Assembly: GCF_001625085.1 (NCBI RefSeq) | Contig: NZ_BDAW01000011.1 | Span: forward strand, 62,001-126,000 | Source of the DNA: Nocardia acidivorans NBRC 108247 | GTDB lineage: Bacteria > Actinomycetota > Actinomycetes > Mycobacteriales > Mycobacteriaceae | Direction of reading: 5' to 3' | DNA length: 64,000 nt | Part shown: positions 42,974 to 53,146 of the stretch, in pieces | How the letters are laid out: every line of letters begins with the position of its first letter | How positions within the stretch are numbered: position 1 is the stretch's first letter | The notes under the pieces: generated by a model | What the model was told of the DNA's origin: nothing | The model's database searches: none | The model's input: only the letters and a program-made list of their open reading frames with translations | Translations under genes and position numbers: made by a program

Positions 42974-44160
42974 GCCGCCGCCTCGAGATCGTCCGCCAGG
43001 ATGGACACCCCCTGAGCGAGACCCTCGACGGTCTTCTTCTCGCCCTCAAGGTCTTCGAGTTCGGCGAGCAATGCTTGGAGTTCATCGTCCTCGGGCCCGG
43101 TGACCCGTTCCTTGAGCCGGTCGGCGACGACCCGGAAGCGAGCGACCCGATCTTCGGCCGCGATGCGCTGATCCCTCTCCGCATTCACCTCTGCCTGCTT
43201 GGCCTCGAGCTGCGCACGAAGAATGTCAATTCGCTCGGCGAGGGTCACGACCGTCCTGCCGAGGTTCGTGACTCGCTCACGCAGACTGACAATGACGGCC
43301 TTCGCCGCCTCTTCGTTGCCATCGACATCGCGGAGTACGAGTTGGGTCACGACGTGGAGCCGAATGGCGTCGGCCGCGATGCGAGCCGCGGTGAGCCCGG
43401 ATGCCTTTCCCGCGAGCGTGACCGCCCCGGCGCCCACCGCACCGCTCAAGCCGGTGATGACGGCGGCACCACCGGCCATACCGAGACCACCGGCGGCAAG
43501 GGAACCACCGCCGATCGCGGCCAGGCCCGCTGAAGTCGCCACCGCGCCCGAATAGCCGAGAACAATCGCCCCGTATGCTCCCGCGATTGCCGGAGCGGCA
43601 AGACCCCCGGTCAGAACGCCGAGTCCGAGGCCGGCCCCGGCCAGGAGCGCGTACTTGCTCCAGTTGCCCGCCTTCGACAGCTTCTTGATCGCATCCTTGT
43701 ATGCGGTTTCCACAGCATGCAGGTCTTCCGGAAGCAGTTGACTCATCGACTCATGAGCCGCCGCGAGAACCTCGGCACGAACGGATTTCTCCCATTTGCC
43801 CTCAACCCACGGCTCGAACCCGTACAGGTCGATGACCAGAAGCAGAGCTCGTGACCTTCTCGACACGACCGAGAAGATCTGTGGCCCGACGGATTCGAGC
43901 GCCTCGAGATCCGGAGTCTCGCCCTGCACCAAGATCTGGTCGACAGCCTCGGCCACCGCTGGTGACCAGTCTTTCCGGTCGCGCTGCTGGATAGCCGCAA
44001 CCACGTTGTCACGGAAGGCATTACGGACTTCGCGCTTGGACGACAGGTTCTTGCCCTTCGATGCGGCGATGTCGCGCTGCATCATCCGGTATTGCCAGAC
44101 CGTGAGGATGAAATCCTCGTCGGGAGTGAGGTCGAGCTTCTGCACCTGTACCGCGTCCAT
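42970..44160 (-). CDS. Unknown membrane-insertion/coiled-coil protein (operon gene 1)
   Basis: This 396-residue protein is not recognised. It has a soluble N-terminal helical part (1-165), a strongly glycine- and alanine-rich hydrophobic stretch at 171-251 (AGAGLGLGVLTGGLAAPAIAG and AAIGGGSLAAGGLGMAGG), then a helical, charged region at about 285-390 that reads as a coiled coil (AERIDILRAQLEAKQAEVNAERD). Glycine-zipper hairpins like this occur in proteins that insert into membranes. It starts at the ATG at 44160, 190 bases from the tRNA-Val (CAC) gene, and overlaps the H-D protein by four bases. The design, a membrane effector plus a possible enzyme, is like some defence systems, but no named family is claimed. 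Confidence 0.7.
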   Translation of the reverse strand: MDAVQVQKLDLTPDEDFILTVWQYRMMQRDIAASKGKNLSSKREVRNAFRDNVVAAIQQRDRKDWSPAVAEAVDQILVQGETPDLEALESVGPQIFSVVSRRSRALLLVIDLYGFEPWVEGKWEKSVRAEVLAAAHESMSQLLPEDLHAVETAYKDAIKKLSKAGNWSKYALLAGAGLGLGVLTGGLAAPAIAGAYGAIVLGYSGAVATSAGLAAIGGGSLAAGGLGMAGGAAVITGLSGAVGAGAVTLAGKASGLTAARIAADAIRLHVVTQLVLRDVDGNEEAAKAVIVSLRERVTNLGRTVVTLAERIDILRAQLEAKQAEVNAERDQRIAAEDRVARFRVVADRLKERVTGPEDDELQALLAELEDLEGEKKTVEGLAQGVSILADDLEAAA

Positions 44161-44310
44161 GCGGTTGACATTAACCAGTTGACCCGAAACGAAAGAGCTG
44201 TTTCGAGCGAAAGTGGTTCCGGGCGAAAGTATCTGCGCAGAATCGAGTAGCGAATGCCGTGGCCGCCCCTCACTGCCCGCCCCGGTTCAGCGCCTTCCGG
44301 TGGCTAAACA

Positions 44311-44345
44311 TGAAAGAAGCCGTAGGTCGGCGACCTACGGCTTCT
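44311..44345 (-). terminator. Hairpin terminator after tRNA-Val(CAC)
   Basis: AGAAGCCGTAGGT (44315-44327) pairs exactly with 44333-44345 around a five-base loop, and a short T run (44311-44314, TTTC on the minus strand) follows. It lies five bases beyond the 3-prime end of the minus-strand tRNA-Val gene and should stop its transcription. Confidence 0.75.
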
Positions 44346-44349
44346 GAAG

Positions 44350-44421
44350 TGGTTCTAGCTGGGTTCGAACCAGCGACCCCTCGCGTGTGAGGCGAGTGCT
44401 CTCCCACTGAGCTATAGAACC
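44350..44421 (-). tRNA. tRNA-Val (CAC)
   Basis: The minus strand folds as a full cloverleaf of 72 bases: acceptor GGTTCTA/TAGAACC with discriminator A at 44350, D arm AGCTCAGTGGGAGAGC, anticodon arm CTCGC-CTCACAC-GCGAG with anticodon CAC (reads GTG), and T arm GCTGG-TTCGAAC-CCAGC. CCA is not encoded. The unknown two-gene operon starts 190 bases downstream. Confidence 0.95.
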
Positions 44422-44480
44422 GGGAGTGCCGTTGAAGCGGCTGTTCGGGCGGTGTTTCCGTGCTGCTCGAACGAGAATGA

Positions 44481-44510
44481 AGATTACACACAGGGGTGGG
44501 TTCGCACCAA
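44481..44510 (-). promoter_or_regulatory. Probable promoter of tRNA-Val(CAC)
   Basis: On the minus strand TTGGTG (44510-44505) is followed after 18 bases by TAATCT (44486-44481), about 60 bases upstream of the tRNA gene. Position and boxes suit a housekeeping promoter. Confidence 0.45.
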
Positions 44511-44741
44511 ATCGCGTGGACAACGGCGTAAAAACGCGGTGTGACGGGGGGATGTCAGGGGGCCGCTGGCGTGGCGGACGGGCGGGAGACACCGGGGATG
44601 GGGGCTGGGGGCGGGGGGCCTGGGCGCGATGCCGCCAGCCTCTACCCGGGGGCCCAGCTGCCGCATATGCTGCTGAACGTTCACCGGGCGGTTTCGAACT
44701 ACAGGGCTGTAGTTCATATTTACCCCTGTTCACCAGGCGAT

Positions 44742-44771
44742 TTGTTACCCGCACGGATGGTCGGCTAATGT
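44742..44771 (+). promoter_or_regulatory. Probable promoter of the tRNA Gly-Cys-Val unit
   Basis: TTGTTA (44742-44747) and TAATGT (44766-44771) are separated by 18 bases, and the tRNA-Gly gene starts 47 bases further on. This is a good housekeeping-type promoter for the three-gene tRNA unit. Confidence 0.5.
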
Positions 44772-44817
44772 TCTCTCTCGTCAGCCGGACGCCCCGCAGG
44801 GCCCCGGGAGACAGAAT

Positions 44818-44890
44818 GCGGATGTAGCGCAGCTGGTAGCGCATCACCTTGCCAAGGTGAGGGTCGCGGGTTCGAATCCCGTCATCCGCT
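44818..44890 (+). tRNA. tRNA-Gly (GCC)
   Basis: A 73-base cloverleaf with acceptor GCGGATG/CATCCGC, discriminator T, and anticodon loop TTGCCAA giving anticodon GCC. The T arm is GCGGG-TTCGAAT-CCCGT. A near-identical second copy lies at 56153; its T stem differs by a compensated pair. It heads a unit with tRNA-Cys and tRNA-Val. Confidence 0.96.
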
Positions 44891-44913
44891 CGAGAGGCCA
44901 ACACGGCCTGCTT

Positions 44914-44984
44914 GGCGGTGTGGCCGAGTGGTGAGGCAACGGCCTGCAAAGCCGTGCACACGGGTTCGATTCCCGTCGCCGCCT
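44914..44984 (+). tRNA. tRNA-Cys (GCA)
   Basis: A 71-base cloverleaf with acceptor GGCGGTG/CGCCGCC, discriminator T, and anticodon loop CTGCAAA giving GCA. It lies between tRNA-Gly and tRNA-Val. The second cluster at 56 kb lacks a Cys copy. Confidence 0.95.
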
Positions 44985-45011
44985 CTTCTTCATTGAAGAG
45001 ACAAAAGACCC

Positions 45012-45086
45012 GCGCGATTAGCTCAGCGGGAGAGCGCTTCCCTGACACGGAAGAGGTCACTGGTTCAATCCCAGTATCGCGCACCA
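45012..45086 (+). tRNA. tRNA-Val (GAC), CCA encoded
   Basis: A 75-base gene including an encoded CCA: acceptor GCGCGAT/ATCGCGC, anticodon loop CTGACAC with anticodon GAC. The first 72 bases are identical to the copy at 56240, which lacks CCA. A strong terminator follows ten bases later. Confidence 0.96.
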
Positions 45087-45096
45087 TCTTGGCAAG

Positions 45097-45123
45097 AAGG
45101 CCCGGCTCACGCCGGGCCTTTTT
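45097..45123 (+). terminator. Rho-independent terminator of tRNA unit
   Basis: AAGGCCCGGC (45097-45106) pairs with GCCGGGCCTT (45111-45120) around a TCAC loop, followed by five T residues (45119-45123). It ends the tRNA Gly-Cys-Val transcript. Confidence 0.9.
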
Positions 45124-45197
45124 GCTGTTCGGGGCTGTCTCGGCACACCTGGCCGAAGATCATGTGCGTGTCGGTGGTGGACGGTAGACATATCCGT

Positions 45198-46166
45198 ATG
45201 GCCAGGTCCGTCGAACATGACTTCGTAACCGGTGTCTTCCTCGATTGCGCACGAGAGATGTCCCGCTCCGAGGTGTTCGGATACGCAGAGGCTGACCGAG
45301 GGGTGTTCGACTTTGCTTGCACACTGACCGGAGATCAATCCCGAAACCTGGTCGGGCAGACACTCACCCACCATGCCGCCGGCATCGACAAAGACCTCGC
45401 GTCGCTGCTGCATGATTCGGACAGCCATCTGCCCGTCTATCTCTACTCCAACGAGGCGCGACATGTAGCTCGCGTACAGGAGTTCTTGCAGAAGGCCAGG
45501 GGGCAGTTACCCGATCGAGTCAAGCTCTTGCGTCACCTTCGCTATCCGAGGTTCGACGCTGACAACGAGCAAGAGCGTGCATTGGTCACCGAAGAGATCA
45601 AGTCCCAGATCGTGGAGGACCTGCTGCTGAATGTGACATTCGGCAGGCTGTCGGCAGCGGATATCGACCTGCTGTTGCTGAACACCGGAATGCCCGGATT
45701 GCTGATTGCCGCACTCGATTACATAGCCATGAAGGGGTTCGTGAACTACCCCGACCTCGCAAAGGCATTGGGCACCAAACCCGGCACCGTCCGCCCCAGG
45801 GTTCCGGCGCTCGTAGCCGCGGGCATGCTGCAACAGGGCATCGATGCGAACATGTTCCAGACCACGACACGCGCGCGGATGCTGCTGCGGATAGGCCATC
45901 TACTCATGGCTGGAGATACAGCAGGGCCTGAACTGGCGTACATCCTGAACAAACTTGGTATGGGTTCGCACACCGCCATCGATACTGCCGAACCACCTGA
46001 TCTGCTGGGTATGCCGTACGGCCCCGCCGAGAAGCGGATCCGGCTGGTCACCGAATTGCATTCGGCAAGAAGGACATACGGTGCGGTGCTAGCGGGCGAG
46101 GGATACCTGCTGGGCATGCGGCCCGGCCTACCGGTTCCCCCCGACCTCACTTGGGTCGGGCGATGA
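45198..46166 (+). CDS. Unknown protein with winged-helix region
   Basis: This 322-residue protein is not assigned. The first 160 residues have a DFACTLTGDQSRNLVGQTLTH segment with alternating polar pattern and a VYLYSNEARH strand, recalling a nuclease-like alpha/beta fold without a clear catalytic set. Residues near 180-220 (FVNYPDLAKALGTKPGTVRPRV then LVAAGMLQQG) read as a winged helix. The start is taken at the ATG at 45198; one at 45162 is also possible. It lies just past the tRNA terminator and 64 bases before the ScoMcrA-like gene on the same strand, a probable two-gene unit. Confidence 0.62.
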   Translation: MARSVEHDFVTGVFLDCAREMSRSEVFGYAEADRGVFDFACTLTGDQSRNLVGQTLTHHAAGIDKDLASLLHDSDSHLPVYLYSNEARHVARVQEFLQKARGQLPDRVKLLRHLRYPRFDADNEQERALVTEEIKSQIVEDLLLNVTFGRLSAADIDLLLLNTGMPGLLIAALDYIAMKGFVNYPDLAKALGTKPGTVRPRVPALVAAGMLQQGIDANMFQTTTRARMLLRIGHLLMAGDTAGPELAYILNKLGMGSHTAIDTAEPPDLLGMPYGPAEKRIRLVTELHSARRTYGAVLAGEGYLLGMRPGLPVPPDLTWVGR

Positions 46167-46230
46167 GAATCGGCCACAGACGACTCCGTGCGCAGATCGC
46201 CTTGTCGGGCGCCTGCGATACAGTCCGATC

Positions 46231-47391
46231 GTGAGCCTCGAGGAGTTGTCCAGAGATGCCGTACTCTCGGCGATAGCGGAGTTCGACTCACTGGGCCGTG
46301 ATGAATTTCTGGCCAAGTACGGCTTCGGCCGAGCACGAACGTACTTCGTGGTTCTGAACGATAAGCACTACGACTCCAAAGCCATCGCAGGTGCCGCCCA
46401 CGGTTATATGCCAGATCGTGATGCGCTGCGGCCCAAAGACTTCAGCGGCGGTGACGCGACGGTGGCGAAGGCTCTTCGCGCCCTCGATTTCGATGTGCAA
46501 CGGCACGAGCCGGAGTCAGTGTCTCGACAACGCCCGCCGTCCTGGGCTTGGCCTGAATTGGTCCTGGCGTGCGAACTCACCGAACGGTCCGACTGGCATG
46601 AGCTGGATGTAAATCACCCGGAAGTTCACAAGCTATCTCGCTTGCTAAGACAGTTGGATATCCACCCCGGGGCCGCCGACGACGACCGCTTCCGCAGTAC
46701 CGGCTCGGTGCGGTCGAAGATGATGAACCTCTCACATTGCCATCCGAGCTCCACCCGTCGGGGCAGCAACGGCGGGGCCCTGGATCGCGAAGTGGTCGAT
46801 GCGTTCGTGAAGCAGCCCGAAAGGATGCGGGCCTACGCCAGGGAACTGAGGCAGATGGGACTGGCGGAGCAGGCAGCCGAGACCGCTGGACTCGGCCGGT
46901 CGGCAGGTACATCTCAGGAGGATCCGAGGATCGACCTGGTGCAGTTCCGGCCGAGCAGCGAGGACGTCCTCATCTCCGCCATCAAGGCTCACTTCCGAAC
47001 CAGGACCAACGAGCAGGCACGGCTCCTGAACGACTTCCAGCTCGCCGCGATCACCAACGGGCTCAAACTCGAGAAAGACTCCGAGACGGGCGATCTGGTG
47101 CTGAGCCGCGGACGACGGCGATGGATTGTCGCGCCGAAGGTCGTACAGAACGGGAACGCCACGGCCGCCGTTCAGACGGCGATCGGCTCACTGACCTACA
47201 CCAGGCATTTCTTCTACAGAAATACGTCCATCGATGTAGTCGCGCTATTCACCGAACCTATCGGCCAGGTGTATGTCAACTTCCTCGAGTCGCTGGGGAT
47301 TCGTGCGGTCTGGCGACTGGACGATGTATGGGATGGCTCACCCAGTGCGAGGCAGGACGCGCTGGTCCAATCACAGTATCGCGCACCGTAA
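46231..47391 (+). CDS. ScoMcrA-N-domain protein, restriction-like
   Basis: This 386-residue protein appears to have three parts. The N-terminal 90 residues fit the ScoMcrA-like head domain (FLAKYGFGRARTYFVV, HYDSKAIAGAAHGY, LRPKDFSGGDATVAKAL), found in modification-dependent restriction enzymes. The middle (PSWAWPELVLACELTERSDW, NHPEVHKLSRLL) is like a domain that often precedes HNH nucleases. The C-terminal 150 residues (SSEDVLISAIKAHF to LGIRAVWR) look like an alpha/beta nuclease or receptor domain, but I cannot identify a catalytic set. The start is a GTG at 46231 without a strong ribosome site. Role in DNA restriction is inferred. Confidence 0.7.
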   Translation: MSLEELSRDAVLSAIAEFDSLGRDEFLAKYGFGRARTYFVVLNDKHYDSKAIAGAAHGYMPDRDALRPKDFSGGDATVAKALRALDFDVQRHEPESVSRQRPPSWAWPELVLACELTERSDWHELDVNHPEVHKLSRLLRQLDIHPGAADDDRFRSTGSVRSKMMNLSHCHPSSTRRGSNGGALDREVVDAFVKQPERMRAYARELRQMGLAEQAAETAGLGRSAGTSQEDPRIDLVQFRPSSEDVLISAIKAHFRTRTNEQARLLNDFQLAAITNGLKLEKDSETGDLVLSRGRRRWIVAPKVVQNGNATAAVQTAIGSLTYTRHFFYRNTSIDVVALFTEPIGQVYVNFLESLGIRAVWRLDDVWDGSPSARQDALVQSQYRAP

Positions 47392-47419
47392 TCGGCAACA
47401 CGGCTGTCAAGATATCGGG

Positions 47420-47707
47420 ATGACGGTTCCGGTTCGCGATAGTAACCCTGATCCTCGCTTTGCTAGGCCATCGGGTCGGGCGCGCCGACGCGGGCCGATC
47501 AAGGTGTCGTGGTGGTGGATGCTGCTGTTGATCGCGGGTGCGCTCGTCCTGCTTCCGCTCGTGCTGCTGGCGGGTATCGCGCTCACCGGATCGCATCATG
47601 GTCCGGCCTCCCCCGTTGCGCCGGTTCGGGTTTCGAATACCGAACCGGCGACCACCACGCCGGTGAAGCCCTGCTATCCGTTCCAGCTCGATTGCACTCC
47701 CGGCTGA
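47420..47707 (+). CDS. Small single-pass membrane protein
   Basis: This 95-residue protein has a basic N-terminus (ARRRGPIK), one transmembrane helix (WMLLLIAGALVLLPLVLLAG) and a Thr/Pro-rich tail with two cysteines (KPCYPFQLDCTPG). No family is recognised. The ATG at 47420 has only a weak ribosome site. It lies 28 bases after the restriction-like gene. Confidence 0.55.
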   Translation: MTVPVRDSNPDPRFARPSGRARRRGPIKVSWWWMLLLIAGALVLLPLVLLAGIALTGSHHGPASPVAPVRVSNTEPATTTPVKPCYPFQLDCTPG

Positions 47708-47762
47708 GTGTTTCGGCGCGCTCCCCTAGGCAAGGCAAATCCGACATGGCAGGGTTCTCACC

Positions 47763-48203
47763 ATGACCGGTACACCCGCAAACGTGCAGCACCTGCGCGA
47801 TCTGGCCAGATTGCGCAGGGTGCGTGATCGGATCGATCGGGAGTACGCGCAGCCGTTGGATGTGATGGCGCTGGCGCGGGATGCGCATATGTCGGCGGGG
47901 CATTTGAGTCGGCAGTTCAAGTTGGCGTATGGGGAGGCGCCGTACAGCTATTTGATGACCCGGCGGATCGAGCGGGCGATGACGCTGTTGCGGCGGGGGG
48001 ATATGAGTGTGACCGAGGTGTGTTTCGCGGTGGGCTGTTCGTCGCTGGGCACGTTCAGTACGCGGTTCACCGAATTGGTGGGGGTGCCGCCGAGCACCTA
48101 CGCCAAGCAGGAGGCCGAGGCGACGGTGGGCATTCCGGCGTGTGTGGCCAAGCAGGTCACCAGACCGGTCAGGAATCGAGAAGCATCGGGGTCCGATCAG
48201 TAA
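47763..48203 (+). CDS. AraC-family regulator (DNA-binding domain only)
   Basis: This 146-residue protein is essentially a complete AraC double helix-turn-helix (YAQPLDVMALARDAHMSAGHLSRQFKLAYG and MSVTEVCFAVGCSSLGTFSTRF) with short tails. Such stand-alone domains act in MarA/SoxS style. The ATG at 47763 is the start. It lies 56 bases upstream of a UvrA-like gene that it probably controls. Confidence 0.88.
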   Translation: MTGTPANVQHLRDLARLRRVRDRIDREYAQPLDVMALARDAHMSAGHLSRQFKLAYGEAPYSYLMTRRIERAMTLLRRGDMSVTEVCFAVGCSSLGTFSTRFTELVGVPPSTYAKQEAEATVGIPACVAKQVTRPVRNREASGSDQ

Positions 48204-48259
48204 ATAGGCTGATCACAGATCCGCCGCACCTGTCTGGATGCGATACAGATGGAGAGACC

Positions 48260-50686
<2,427 letters not shown>

Positions 50687-50696
50687 CGTTTGCGTC

Positions 50697-51107
50697 ATGG
50701 ACCTATCGATTCTCAATACATTCCTCCCGCATGACGATCCGGAGGCTTCGCTGGCGTTCTACCGGGACGCCCTGGAGTTCGAGGTTCGCAATGACGTCGA
50801 GTACGGGCCGATGCGCTGGATCACCGTCGGCCCGGTCGGGCAGCCGGACGTCTCCATCGTGCTGCATCCGCCCGGCGCGGATCCGGGCATCACCGATGAC
50901 GAGCGCCGGGTGATCAGGGAGATGATGGCCAAGGGCACGTACGCGACCATCGTGCTGACGACCTCGGATATCAACGCCACCTTCGACAAGATCCAGGCGA
51001 CCGGCGCGGAGGTCGTGCAGGAGCCGATGGATCAGCCGTACGGCGTGCGCGACTGCGCCTTCCGCGATCCGGCGGGCAATCACGTGCGGATCAATCAGGC
51101 GCTCTGA
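50697..51107 (+). CDS. VOC-family (glyoxalase/bleomycin-resistance fold) protein
   Basis: This 136-residue protein has the VOC fold: FLPHDDPEASLAFYRDALEFEV, VSIVLHPPG and the ending DCAFRDPAGNHVRINQ with a metal-site-like pattern. The ATG at 50697 lies 10 bases after the UvrA-like gene, so the two probably make one transcript (resistance to a DNA-binding drug is an attractive reading). Its end overlaps the convergent kinase gene by 13 bases. The substrate is unknown. Confidence 0.85.
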   Translation: MDLSILNTFLPHDDPEASLAFYRDALEFEVRNDVEYGPMRWITVGPVGQPDVSIVLHPPGADPGITDDERRVIREMMAKGTYATIVLTTSDINATFDKIQATGAEVVQEPMDQPYGVRDCAFRDPAGNHVRINQAL

Positions 51108-52312
51108 GCTTGCGGCCAGGGCAGGGTGGCCCGCAGTGTGAAGCCGCCCTGCGGCCGGGCGCCGAAGGTGAGGGCGCCGCCGACGAGTTCGGCGCGCTCG
51201 GTGAGGCCGAGCAGGCCGTAGCCGGAGCGAGGTGCGGGTTCGGTCGCCCCGAGTGCGCCGGAGTCGCTCACCGAGACGGTGAGGCCCTCGCCCGGGGCGC
51301 CGTCGAGCACGATCCAGACCGTCGCGCCGGGAGCGTGTTTGCGGACGTTGGTCAGGCCCTCCTGGACGATGCGGTACGCGGTGCGCGCGCTGGTCGCGGG
51401 CGGCTCCGTCTCGGTTTTGTCGGTGAGGGTGACGGCCAGGCCGGAGTCGCGGGCGTCGGCGACCAGGGTCGGGAGCGCGGCCAGCGAGGGTTGCGGGGGT
51501 TCGGGCGGGTCGGTGGCGTGCAGTTCGTCGGCGCGCAGCACGCCCAGGACATCGCGGAGTTCCTCCAGCGCCTGTCGGGAATTGTCGGCGATGGTCTGGG
51601 CGATCGAGCCGACCTGTTCCGAGGTCAGGTCGGGGCGGTAGGTGAGTACGCCCGCCTGCATGGCGACCAGCGAGATCCGGTGCGCGAGCACGTCGTGCAT
51701 TTCGCGAGCGATTCTGTGCCGCTCCAGAATTCGCGCCTCGGCGGCGCGCGCGACCTGTTCGCGCTCGGCGATCTCGGTGCGCTGTTGCAGGGACCAGATC
51801 ACTTCGCGGCGCGAGCCGACCGCGACGCCGACCGCGACTATCGCGCCCATGGCGACGACCAGGAACGTGAGGGTGTACCAACCGGAACCAGGCAGTTGGT
51901 TCTGTGAGTTGAACTCCGGATAGACCTGCGTCATCGCCAGTCCGGACAGGACGCCGAGGATCGCGATCGGCACAATCTCGCGCGGGCGTCGCCGGGTCGC
52001 CAGCGAGCACAACGCCAGCACCGACGGCCCGGCCGCCGTGGTCGAGATCGCCGAGACGGCCGTCGTCACCGCCGCGACCACCACGGGCCAGCGGCGGCGG
52101 AACAGACCCAGCACCAGAGCGCAGATCCCGAGCATCGGGTCCACCACGCACAACCAGAAGATCAGCATCGACGGCACGGCCGGATCGAGGCCCTGCCTGG
52201 CGACGATCCAGGAGAGCACCGCGAACACGATCACCGCCAACTGCCGCCAGCCCTCCTGCCACCACCGCAGCGGTGCGGGGCCCGGGCGTACGGCCAGACT
52301 GGTTGCGGTCAT
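51095..52312 (-). CDS. Two-component sensor histidine kinase (NarL/DesK type)
   Basis: This 405-residue kinase has about five N-terminal transmembrane helices, a HisKA_3 dimerisation motif with the phospho-histidine in REMHDVLAHRISLVAMQ, and a C-terminal ATPase domain (YRIVQEGLTNVRKHA, SGYGLLGLTERAELVGG). The start is the ATG at 52312; a longer frame to 52339 exists. No response regulator gene is near, which is unusual for this family. The signal is unknown. Confidence 0.88.
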   Translation of the reverse strand: MTATSLAVRPGPAPLRWWQEGWRQLAVIVFAVLSWIVARQGLDPAVPSMLIFWLCVVDPMLGICALVLGLFRRRWPVVVAAVTTAVSAISTTAAGPSVLALCSLATRRRPREIVPIAILGVLSGLAMTQVYPEFNSQNQLPGSGWYTLTFLVVAMGAIVAVGVAVGSRREVIWSLQQRTEIAEREQVARAAEARILERHRIAREMHDVLAHRISLVAMQAGVLTYRPDLTSEQVGSIAQTIADNSRQALEELRDVLGVLRADELHATDPPEPPQPSLAALPTLVADARDSGLAVTLTDKTETEPPATSARTAYRIVQEGLTNVRKHAPGATVWIVLDGAPGEGLTVSVSDSGALGATEPAPRSGYGLLGLTERAELVGGALTFGARPQGGFTLRATLPWPQAQSA

Positions 52313-52489
52313 CCCACCAGCATTGCCCGTCTCTCCCACCCCCGCGCATCGGTCTGGGGTCTCGATCGGCAGCGACCCAGGTATGACCTTGTCCGGTCCG
52401 GGCCAGGGGTCGGGCGGCCCGCGCGAAAACGCCTAGGGCGACGCGGCTTACGGATATGCTCGCGAAGGATCCCGTTCCGTGGGGAGGTT

Positions 52490-53146
52490 GTGACCCTGGA
52501 TAATCTGTGGAACTTCCTGGTCGACCATCGTCGTCAGCTGATCACCGACAGCTATCTGCATGTTTCGGCCGTGGTGCAGTCGGTGGTGATCGCCACCGTG
52601 GTGGCCGTGCTCGTGGCCATCGCGGTCTATCGCAGTCCGCTGGGTGCGGCGGCGGCCACCGCCACGGCCAGCATTATCTTGACCGTTCCGTCATTCGCGC
52701 TGCTGGGGCTGCTGATTCCGTTCATGGGGTTGGGCGTGCGGCCGACGATCACCGCGCTGGTGCTGTACGCGCTGCTGCCGATTCTGCGGAATTCGATCGT
52801 CGGGTTGTCCTCGGTCGATCCGGCGGTGTCCGATGCCGCGCGGGGGGTGGGGATGAATCGGCTGCGGGTGCTGACCCGGATCGAGTTGCCGCTGGCGTGG
52901 CCCGCCATTCTCGCGGGGATGCGGATCAGTACGCAGATGCTCATGGGCATTCTCGCGATTGCCGCCTATGCGAAGGGGCCGGGGTTGGGGAATCTGATTT
53001 TCGCGGGATTGTCGCGGCTGGGCAGTCCGAACGCGGTGCCGCAGGCATTGACCGGCACGGTGCTGATCGTGGTGCTGGCGCTGGCGCTCGACGCGATTCT
53101 GGTACTCATCGGCCGATTCACCACACCGGGGAGAGTCCGTGACTGA
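52490..53146 (+). CDS. Osmoprotectant ABC transporter permease (OpuCB type)
   Basis: This 218-residue permease has five or six transmembrane helices and the EAA-like loop VDPAVSDAARGVGMNRLRV. It belongs to the glycine betaine/choline/carnitine family (ProW/OpuCB). The GTG at 52490 follows GGGGAGG. It is the first gene of an overlapping four-gene transporter operon. Confidence 0.9.
   Translation: MTLDNLWNFLVDHRRQLITDSYLHVSAVVQSVVIATVVAVLVAIAVYRSPLGAAAATATASIILTVPSFALLGLLIPFMGLGVRPTITALVLYALLPILRNSIVGLSSVDPAVSDAARGVGMNRLRVLTRIELPLAWPAILAGMRISTQMLMGILAIAAYAKGPGLGNLIFAGLSRLGSPNAVPQALTGTVLIVVLALALDAILVLIGRFTTPGRVRD

Larger units (their letters stand above)
44422..44817. other. Gap between tRNA genes; promoters only
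   Basis: These 396 bases separate the divergent tRNA genes. No protein gene is supported; the frames here are low-complexity Gly/Arg noise. A promoter-like pair for each tRNA unit lies at either side (44481-44510 on minus; 44742-44771 on plus). Confidence 0.5.
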
